DNA of 5,861 bases from Clostridia bacterium. GTDB lineage: Bacteria; Bacillota; Clostridia; UMGS1883. Location: positions 17,298 through 23,158 of the forward strand of contig JAJQCX010000077.1 in NCBI GenBank assembly GCA_021202495.1. Direction: 5' to 3'. The notes beneath the pieces were generated by a model. That model worked only from the letters and a program-made list of their open reading frames with translations, was not told the DNA's origin and did not search any database. Positions within the stretch are counted from its first letter, which is position 1. Each line of letters starts with the position of its first letter. A program made the translations under genes and the position numbers. This document shows positions 1 to 4,713 of this stretch, piece after piece.

Positions 1-6
1 TTCGTA

Positions 7-270
7 ATGTATACCGTTGAATTTACACAGCGTGCATTAAAGGATTTAAAAAAACTCGACAGAACAACCGCCGCGCTTATTACCGGCTGGATTCGCAAGA
101 ATCTTGAAGACTGCGAAAACCCGCGCATCCACGATAAAGGCTTGACGGCAAACCGCAGCGGGCAGTGGCGCTACCGCGTCGGGGATTACCGCATTATTGC
201 CAATATACAGGATAATGTGGTTACAATTCTTGTTCTTAATATTGCACATCGGCGCGAGGTATATGATTGA
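7..270 (+). CDS. RelE/ParE-superfamily toxin of a type II toxin-antitoxin module
   Basis: This 87-residue protein has the length and layout of RelE-type toxins, small ribosome-dependent mRNA interferases that cut mRNA in the ribosomal A site and are held inactive by a partner antitoxin. The N-terminal part (residues 1-36) is a short strand followed by helices rich in Lys and Arg. The C-terminal part (about 52-87) is the RelE sheet, with W54-R55-Y56-R57, D60-Y61-R62 and a closing H81-R82-R83-E84-V85-Y86. By family alignment R62, R82 (or R83) and Y86 sit where E. coli RelE has its catalytic Arg61, Arg81 and Tyr87, so the protein looks intact. The ATG overlaps a TAA (positions 5-7), consistent with an antitoxin gene ending there. 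No ribosome binding site is visible in the six available bases. G and C are about equal in this gene, unlike the G-rich genes downstream, which hints at separate acquisition. RelE versus YoeB/YafQ-like subfamily is not settled; toxin activity is inferred. Confidence 0.88.
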   Translation: MYTVEFTQRALKDLKKLDRTTAALITGWIRKNLEDCENPRIHDKGLTANRSGQWRYRVGDYRIIANIQDNVVTILVLNIAHRREVYD

Positions 271-286
271 TATAAAGTAAATTTTT

Positions 287-292
287 AGGAGG
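287..292 (+). promoter_or_regulatory. Ribosome binding site of the DJ-1 gene
   Basis: A perfect AGGAGG lies nine bases before the ATG at 302 and fixes that start. The gap between the relE stop and this start is only 31 bases and AT-rich. I see no convincing -35/-10 pair in it, so the gene's promoter is either inside or upstream of relE, or not of a recognisable type. Confidence 0.85.
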
Positions 293-301
293 TATATTAT
301 A

Positions 302-841
302 ATGATTTATTTATTTTTGGCGGACGGATTTGAAGAGGTGGAGGCGTTTGTGCCTTATGATGTGTTAAAGCGCGGAGGGCAGGATGTTGTTAAGGTCGGC
401 GTGACGGGGGAGTTTGTGACAAGCTCGCATGGGGTGACGGTTAAGAGTGACATTTTGCTCAATGAGGCGAAGATTGGTGCGGCGGATATGGTTATTTTGC
501 CGGGCGGTATGCCGGGGACGCTCAATCTTGATTCATCCGACAAGGTGAAGGAGATTGTGCAAAGGGCGTATGACGATGGTAAGTACGTTGCGGCGATATG
601 CGCGGCGCCGATGGTTTTGGGAAAAATGGGACTTCTTGAAGGGAAAAAGGCGACGTGTTTTCCGGGATTTGAGGGGCATCTTTTGGGTGCGGAGCATGTG
701 AGATGCTACTGCGTGAAGGACGCGAACGTGATAACGGCGTGCGGCGCGGGTGCGGCATATCATTTCGGATTTACGCTGCTGGAGTGTTTTGACGCGGAGA
801 AGGCGGCGGAAGTCAGAAAGACGATGCAGTATGAGCTGTGA
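302..841 (+). CDS. DJ-1/PfpI (ThiJ) family protein
   Basis: The 179-residue product has the full length of a single-domain DJ-1 protein (E. coli YajL and human DJ-1 are about 190). Visible landmarks are the N-terminal strand with E11-E12-x-E14, where E14 matches the conserved acidic residue next to the active cysteine (human Glu18); the V64-I-L-P-G-G-M-P turn; and the nucleophile elbow A97-A-I-C100-A-A-P, where C100 is the expected reactive cysteine. H132 is a possible partner. Proteins of this family act in the cytosol and have been described as glyoxalase III, protein or nucleotide deglycases, or redox-sensing chaperones; which applies here cannot be read from the sequence. The start is supported by AGGAGG nine bases upstream. 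The 3' end overlaps the cyclo-ligase gene by 11 bases, so the two are probably translationally coupled. A PfpI-type protease is a less likely alternative, since the elbow reads AAICAAP as in YajL. Confidence 0.93.
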   Translation: MIYLFLADGFEEVEAFVPYDVLKRGGQDVVKVGVTGEFVTSSHGVTVKSDILLNEAKIGAADMVILPGGMPGTLNLDSSDKVKEIVQRAYDDGKYVAAICAAPMVLGKMGLLEGKKATCFPGFEGHLLGAEHVRCYCVKDANVITACGAGAAYHFGFTLLECFDAEKAAEVRKTMQYEL

Positions 842-1367
842 AAAGGAGCTTTTGCGCCGAGAAATGAAGAAAAGGCGCGCGGAGTGCGGAAAAAAGGAGC
901 ACGCGGAGGCGGTATGCGAGAGGATAAGGGCGATTGAGGCATATAAAAGTGCCGAGAGCGTTATGATATACATGCCGATAAAGGGTGAGGTTGATGTGAC
1001 GCTGCTTTTGGCTGACAAAAAGACATTTCTTTTGCCGGTGACGGAGGGGAAGGAGATGTACGCGGCAAAGTTCACGGGTGCGCTTTCGCGCGGGGAATAC
1101 GGAATTTCGGTGCCCGAAGGAGCCAAACGCTTTGACGGAAAAATTGACGCTGTGATTGCGCCGGGGGTTGCGTTCGGGCGGGATTTTAACCGAGTAGGCT
1201 TCGGGGGCGGATATTACGACAAATTTTTGCGGGAGGCGGAGAGCCTTAAGATAGGGGTTTGTCATGCGTTTCAGTTGGTGGAGGAAATCGACGCCGAGGA
1301 GCATGACGTTAAGATGGACATTATTGTGACAGAGGAAGAAACGCCGTGGAGCAGAGAAAATATTTGA
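831..1367 (+). CDS. 5-formyltetrahydrofolate cyclo-ligase
   Basis: The enzyme (MTHFS, also called YgfA or Fau) uses ATP to convert 5-formyl-THF to 5,10-methenyl-THF in the cytosol, returning stored or inhibitory folate to the one-carbon pool. The 178-residue product is of usual length. The family hallmark is at residues 111-133: P-G-V-A-F, then N120-R-V-G-F-G-G-G-Y-Y-D130 and K-F-L, the region that binds substrate and ATP phosphates. The N-terminal K-E-L-L-R-R-E-M-K-K-R-R segment is the basic helix typical of the family, and I47-Y-M-P-I-K-G-E-V-D is the central strand and loop. I chose the ATG at 831 because it keeps that helix whole. A longer frame open from 750 adds 27 basic residues that lie inside the DJ-1 gene and match nothing in the family. 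There is no strong ribosome binding site before 831, which fits coupling to translation of the DJ-1 gene. The 3' end overlaps trmR by 22 bases. Confidence 0.94.
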   Translation: MSCEKELLRREMKKRRAECGKKEHAEAVCERIRAIEAYKSAESVMIYMPIKGEVDVTLLLADKKTFLLPVTEGKEMYAAKFTGALSRGEYGISVPEGAKRFDGKIDAVIAPGVAFGRDFNRVGFGGGYYDKFLREAESLKIGVCHAFQLVEEIDAEEHDVKMDIIVTEEETPWSRENI

Positions 1368-1984
1368 TAGATTTGATTGCCGAGGAGGAAGAGCCGCTGA
1401 AAACGCTGCGCGAAAAGGCGGCGAAGGAGGAGAGCTATGAGCCGATAGTCGAAAGAGACGCGGCGCAGCTTTTGAAGACGCTGCTTTTGATAACAAAGCC
1501 GAAAAGGATTTTGGAGATAGGCACGGCAATCGGCTATTCGGCGATATTGATGGCAAAAAATACGCCCGAGGACACGGAGATAATCACGATTGAGCGCTAT
1601 GAAAAGGCGGCGGATGAGGCGATTGAAAATATATTTGCCGCGGGGTACGAAAAAAAGATAAGAGTGATAAAGGGTGAGGCGGCGGATGTGATTAACTGGC
1701 TTGACCCGTATTTTGATTTTGTCTTCATGGACGGGGCGAAAGGGCAGTATATTGAATTTTTGCCGAGGATATTGGAGCTTTTAAGGCACGGCGGCGTCTT
1801 GGTGACGGACGACGTGTTATATAAGGACATGACAAACGATGAAAAGGCTGCCGAGGTGCGGCATCGGAAAATTACGATAGTGCAGAGGCTGCGGAAATAT
1901 TTGAGTGTGATAACAAATCATACGGAGCTGGAAACGACGGTGCTGCAGGTGGGGGACGGGGTTGCGGTGTCATACAGAATGTAG
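1346..1984 (+). CDS. trmR: TrmR-like tRNA 5-hydroxyuridine O-methyltransferase
   Basis: This 212-residue protein is a class I SAM-dependent, metal-dependent O-methyltransferase of the COMT-like family, closest by eye to B. subtilis TrmR (YrrM). TrmR methylates 5-hydroxyuridine at tRNA wobble position 34 to 5-methoxyuridine. SAM motif I is I55-L-E-I-G-T-A-I-G-Y-S, the acidic strand-2 end is T81-I-E83-R, and F127-M-D129-G-A-K-G-Q-Y plus T154-D155-D156-V-L carry the expected metal ligands D129, D155 and D156. The C-terminal V202-G-D-G-V-A-V-S strand also matches TrmR. Assignment is strengthened by the U32-family trhP gene directly downstream. The start is GTG, preceded by AGAGGA at 1331-1336, inside the end of the cyclo-ligase gene. 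The last codons and the TAG stop fall in a direct repeat that continues into the gap. D156 stands where B. subtilis TrmR has Asn. A generic small-molecule O-methyltransferase is the main alternative. Confidence 0.88.
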   Translation: MEQRKYLIDLIAEEEEPLKTLREKAAKEESYEPIVERDAAQLLKTLLLITKPKRILEIGTAIGYSAILMAKNTPEDTEIITIERYEKAADEAIENIFAAGYEKKIRVIKGEAADVINWLDPYFDFVFMDGAKGQYIEFLPRILELLRHGGVLVTDDVLYKDMTNDEKAAEVRHRKITIVQRLRKYLSVITNHTELETTVLQVGDGVAVSYRM

Positions 1985-2010
1985 AAATAAGAATGCAGAA
2001 TGCAGAAATA
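1975..2010 (+). repeat. Short direct repeats spanning the trmR stop codon
   Basis: The 15-base string at 1975-1989 (cagaatgtagaaata) recurs at 1996-2010 with one change (cagaatgcagaaata). Within this, the 7-mer GAATGCA is repeated in tandem at 1991-1997 and 1998-2004. The first copy supplies the final Arg-Met codons and the stop of trmR. The pattern continues into a gap containing two inverted repeats, so I read it as one edge of a repeat element. That grouping is inference. Confidence 0.6.
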
Positions 2011-2015
2011 TTGAA

Positions 2016-2038
2016 CAAATTTTGCGGGGCAAAATTTG
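2016..2038 (+). repeat. Perfect 10-bp inverted repeat with a 3-base loop
   Basis: Positions 2016-2025 (CAAATTTTGC) are the exact reverse complement of 2029-2038 (GCAAAATTTG), separated by GGG. A 3-base loop on a 10-bp stem can fold as RNA or DNA hairpin. No run of T follows on the + strand, so it does not look like an ordinary intrinsic terminator. It lies in the only long gap inside the gene row, between trmR and trhP. Confidence 0.7.
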
Positions 2039-2062
2039 AATTGAATGAATGGCGGAAGACGC

Positions 2063-2082
2063 GGGCGGGGCAAGCCCCGCCC
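2063..2082 (+). repeat. GC-only 8-bp inverted repeat, REP-like hairpin
   Basis: GGGCGGGG at 2063-2070 pairs perfectly with CCCCGCCC at 2075-2082 around a CAAG loop. The stem is entirely G and C and is followed by CTACAATAG, with no T tract. GC-rich palindromes of this general form are common as dispersed intergenic repeats in bacteria, so a REP- or MITE-like unit is my preferred reading. Only one copy is in this window, so dispersal is not shown. In an mRNA it would be a strong hairpin 35 bases before the trhP start. Confidence 0.7.
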
Positions 2083-2117
2083 CTACAATAGTAATTGCGG
2101 CGAAGTGAGTATCGATA

Positions 2118-3356
2118 ATGAAATGGGGAATGAGGGTGAACAGGTGTGAGCTTTTGGCTCCGGCGGGGAATTTGTATAAGTTGAAGATGGCGATAAAGTA
2201 CGGGGCGGACGCGGTTTATATCGGGGGCGAAGCGTTCGGGCTGCGCGAGGCGGCGGAAAATTTTACGCCCCAAGAGATGCGCGAGGGCATTGAATTTGCG
2301 CATAAGTACGGGAAAAAGGTTTACGTGACGGCAAATATTATCGCGAAAAATTCCGATTTGCCGAAAATGCGGAAGTATTTTAAAGAGCTTTACGATATGG
2401 GCGCGGACGCTGTTTTGATTGCGGATTTGGGCGCGTTCTTTGTGTGCCGCGAGGCGGCGCCGGAGCTTGAAATACATATAAGCACGCAGGCGAACAACAC
2501 GAATTTCGAAACGGTGAAGGCGTGGTACAAGTTGGGCGCGAAAAGAGTTGTGTTGGCGCGGGAAATGTCGCTTGAGGAAATAAGAGAGATAAGGGCGAAC
2601 ATTCCGGAGGACTGCGAATTAGAGGCATTCGTGCATGGGGCGATGTGCATTTCGTATTCGGGGCGGTGTCTTTTGTCAAATTACATGACGCACCGCGATT
2701 CAAACCGAGGAGCGTGCGCGCATCCGTGCAGATGGAATTACGCGCTCATGGAGGAAAAGAGACCGAACGAATATTTCCCGGTTTTTGAAAACGAGCGCGG
2801 AACGTTTATTTTAAATTCAAAGGATTTGTGCATGATTGAGCACGTCGGCGATTTGATAGAGAGCGGCGTGTATTCGCTGAAAATTGAGGGCAGAGTTAAG
2901 AGCGAGTATTATGTTGCGACGATAGTTCAGGCGTACAGAAACGCGATTGACGACTATTACGCGGGAAAGCCGTTTGACAAGGGGCTTTTTGACGAGGTCT
3001 GCAAGGTGAGCCACAGGGAATATTACACGGGGTTTTTCTACGAGCTGCCCAAAGAAGGGGCGCAGGTTTTCGGCACAAGCTCGTATATCAGAGAGTGCGA
3101 CATTGTGGGGATTGTGCGCGAATTTAATCTTGAAACGAAAATTGCAAAAGTGGAGCAGCGAAACCGCTTTTTCGTGGGCGATGAGATTGAAGTGATGCGC
3201 CCTATGGAGAAATTTTTTGTGCAAAAGGTCGAGTGGCTTAAGGATGAGGACGGGAACGAAATTGACGCGGTGAGACACGCGGCGATGACGTTTTATATAA
3301 AGTTAGACCAAGATGCGCCTGTTGATTCGATATTGAGAAAAAAGAAGGGAAATTAA
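2118..3356 (+). CDS. trhP: TrhP-like U32-family protein, tRNA 5-hydroxyuridine formation
   Basis: The 412-residue product is a member of the former peptidase U32 family, best matched to TrhP (E. coli YegQ; B. subtilis YrrN/YrrO), which is needed for prephenate-dependent hydroxylation of tRNA uridine 34. The N-terminal E11-L-L-A-P-A-G-N and Y29-G-A-D-A-V-Y-I-G-G open the barrel-like domain. The U32 signature is at residues 169-187, E-A-F-x-x-G-A-M-C177 ending at C184-L-L-S. Cysteines 177, 184, 200, 204 and 238 include the likely ligands of the iron-sulfur cluster known in this family. Residues about 326-405 form the U32 C-terminal domain, with V345-E-Q-R-N-R-F-x-V-G-D. True protease function is unlikely. 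The start is uncertain: ATG 2118, ATG 2130 and GTG 2136 are in frame. GGGGA at 2125-2129 suits GTG 2136, which also puts ELLAPAG at the usual distance from the N terminus. The upstream neighbour trmR encodes the next enzyme of the pathway. Confidence 0.92.
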   Translation: MKWGMRVNRCELLAPAGNLYKLKMAIKYGADAVYIGGEAFGLREAAENFTPQEMREGIEFAHKYGKKVYVTANIIAKNSDLPKMRKYFKELYDMGADAVLIADLGAFFVCREAAPELEIHISTQANNTNFETVKAWYKLGAKRVVLAREMSLEEIREIRANIPEDCELEAFVHGAMCISYSGRCLLSNYMTHRDSNRGACAHPCRWNYALMEEKRPNEYFPVFENERGTFILNSKDLCMIEHVGDLIESGVYSLKIEGRVKSEYYVATIVQAYRNAIDDYYAGKPFDKGLFDEVCKVSHREYYTGFFYELPKEGAQVFGTSSYIRECDIVGIVREFNLETKIAKVEQRNRFFVGDEIEVMRPMEKFFVQKVEWLKDEDGNEIDAVRHAAMTFYIKLDQDAPVDSILRKKKGN

Positions 3357-3357
3357 A

Positions 3358-4641
3358 ATGAAATTTTGGAGGCAAAATAAAAATTTTCTCTATTGGGGTG
3401 TGACGGCGTTTCTTGTTGTGGCGGCGGCGATACTTTTTAATTGCATCGTTTCGGGATGGAACGAGACGAGCGCGGTGATAGGGACAATTTTGTCGGCGTT
3501 GAGACCGATAATTTTCGGAATTGTGTTTGCTTATGTGTTAAACCCTTTGATGAAGCTCTATGAAAATAAGATATTCTACCCGCTGTGTCGCAAAATCATA
3601 AAGAAAAACGAAAGGGCGGCGCACAAGACGGCAAGGTCAATTTCGCTCGTTTTGGCGCTTGTGACGGCGTTGGCTATTGTGGCGGGCTTGTTGACAATGA
3701 TAATCCCCGAACTTTACACAAACATTGAAAAGCTCGTTACAAATATGCAGAGCTATATAAATAACGGTGTGAAATTTTTAAACAGGCTTGAGGAAGATTA
3801 TCCGGAGATAATGCAGCCTATCATAGAAAGATTTGCGGAATTTTATACGGAGGCTTCGCAGGATCTGCTGACATTTGCGCGCGAAAAGCTGCTGCCTAAC
3901 GCGAACACGTTTATAACGAACGTGTCGCAGGGGATTTACGGAACAGTGCAGGCGGCGGTCGACGTTATCATCGGAGTGATAGTGTCGGTATATATTTTGT
4001 GGGCGAAGGAGCGCTACGGGGCGCAGGCGAAAAAGCTGCTCTACGGCTTTTTCAGCGAAAAAAACGCGGGGAGAGTTATTTCGCTCGTGAGCTACACCGA
4101 CGAGCGCTTCGGCGGCTTTTTGGTAGGGAAAATTGTCGACAGCGCGATAATAGGCGTGATTTGCTTTGTCGCGTGCTCAATCTTTTCGGTTCCCTATGCG
4201 CTGCTCGTGAGCTCGGTTATCGCGGTGACGAACATTATTCCGTTTTTCGGTCCGTTTTTGGGAGCGATACCGAGTATTATATTGATTTTGCTCGTTAACC
4301 CGATAAAGGCACTGACGTTTGCGATATTGATACTTATTATTCAGCAGGTGGACGGAAATATTATAGGTCCTAAAGTTTTGGGCGACAGAACGGGGCTTGA
4401 CAGCTTTGGGGTTATGTTTGCGATATTGCTCTCCGGCGGGCTGTTCGGCTTTGCGGGGCTGATTTTGGGCGTGCCGACGTTCGCGGTGATTTTCGGGCTG
4501 ATAAATAAGCTTTGCGAGAGAAGGCTTGCGGGGAAAAACTTGCCGACCGAATTGAGCGCATACAGAGGCGACAAGCCGGAAGAAAAGGAGCCGGAGGAGG
4601 AACCTCACGAGGAGGAAAAAGAAGAAAAAACGGAAGAATAA
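3358..4641 (+). CDS. AI-2E (PerM/YtvI) family transporter
   Basis: The 427-residue protein belongs to the AI-2E/UPF0118 family of polytopic inner-membrane proteins. Some members export autoinducer-2 (TqsA) and others are Na+/H+ antiporters or PerM-like; the substrate here is unknown. Hydrophobic segments lie at about 10-31, 38-62, 94-117, 196-215, 259-275, 279-296, 303-330 and 350-384, giving the usual eight or so helices. The large non-hydrophobic loop between helices 3 and 4 (118-195) is typical. Family motifs are V290-T-N-I-I-P-F-F-G-P-F-L-G-A-I-P and G333-N-x-I-G-P-K-V-L-G-D, followed by L370-G-V-P. The C-terminal tail, 405-427, is almost only Glu, Lys and Pro and is probably a disordered cytosolic end. 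The start lies one base after the trhP stop and has AAGGGA at 3345-3350, so it is almost surely in the same transcript. A strong terminator follows. Confidence 0.92.
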   Translation: MKFWRQNKNFLYWGVTAFLVVAAAILFNCIVSGWNETSAVIGTILSALRPIIFGIVFAYVLNPLMKLYENKIFYPLCRKIIKKNERAAHKTARSISLVLALVTALAIVAGLLTMIIPELYTNIEKLVTNMQSYINNGVKFLNRLEEDYPEIMQPIIERFAEFYTEASQDLLTFAREKLLPNANTFITNVSQGIYGTVQAAVDVIIGVIVSVYILWAKERYGAQAKKLLYGFFSEKNAGRVISLVSYTDERFGGFLVGKIVDSAIIGVICFVACSIFSVPYALLVSSVIAVTNIIPFFGPFLGAIPSIILILLVNPIKALTFAILILIIQQVDGNIIGPKVLGDRTGLDSFGVMFAILLSGGLFGFAGLILGVPTFAVIFGLINKLCERRLAGKNLPTELSAYRGDKPEEKEPEEEPHEEEKEEKTEE

Positions 4642-4666
4642 AAAGGGAAAAACGAAATATACATAT

Positions 4667-4701
4667 AACAAAAAAGCCTATATTACATAGGCTTTTTTGT
4701 T
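4667..4701 (+). terminator. Strong intrinsic terminator after the AI-2E gene
   Basis: Bases 4667-4681 pair with 4687-4701 in an unbroken 15-bp stem around the loop ATTAC. The core GCCTAT/ATAGGC is flanked by A6 on the left and T6 on the right, the usual design of a terminator that can work on both strands. It ends the gene row that begins at or before 302. It finishes two bases ahead of the ribosome binding site of the next gene, leaving no room for a promoter between them. Confidence 0.88.
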
Positions 4702-4702
4702 T

Positions 4703-4709
4703 GGAGGGG
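4703..4709 (+). promoter_or_regulatory. Ribosome binding site of the DacF-type gene
   Basis: GGAGGGG lies a few bases before the ATG at 4714 and supports that start. It nearly touches the terminator hairpin stem, so folding of that stem may influence both transcription into and translation of the gene. Confidence 0.85.
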
Positions 4710-4713
4710 TTTT

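Noticed and set aside
242..276. Possible promoter before the DJ-1 gene (TTGCAC at 242 with TATGAT at 263 or TATAAA at 271)
   Set aside because: Spacers are 15 and 23 bases, outside the normal range, and no other element supports it.
750..830. Upstream extension of the cyclo-ligase frame to an ATG at 750
   Set aside because: The extra 27 residues are highly basic, lie wholly inside the DJ-1 gene and do not match the family N terminus, which begins naturally at 831.
533..1126. Minus-strand open frame opposite the DJ-1 and cyclo-ligase genes
   Set aside because: Composition is that of an antisense shadow and it crosses two real genes without recognisable motifs.
813..1556. Long minus-strand open frame opposite the cyclo-ligase and trmR genes
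   Set aside because: It is opposite two well-recognised genes, is rich in Ser, Pro, Arg and Leu as expected from reading GC-rich genes backwards, and has no family motif.
2084..2089. TACAAT as a -10 box for a separate trhP promoter
   Set aside because: The sequence 17 bases upstream is GC-only hairpin stem with no resemblance to a -35 box.
1985..2117. Riboswitch or T-box leader before trhP
   Set aside because: The gap is short, has no T-box or known riboswitch core that I can recognise, and lacks a terminator with a T tract.
1872..2477. Minus-strand open frame covering the trmR-trhP gap
   Set aside because: It was tempting because it spans the gap, but most of it is antisense to trmR and trhP, and the predicted protein shows no coherent domain.
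4636..4669. Possible sporulation-type (sigma F/G) or sigma A promoter before dacF
   Set aside because: GAATA with CATATAA has a spacer of about 21 bases and an imperfect -10; GGGAAAAACG has no matching -35; TATAAC has no -35. None is good enough to annotate.
4177..4671. Minus-strand open frame beginning with a Phe-rich hydrophobic stretch
   Set aside because: The Phe run is the complement of the Glu/Lys tail codons of the AI-2E gene, and the rest is low-complexity antisense sequence.
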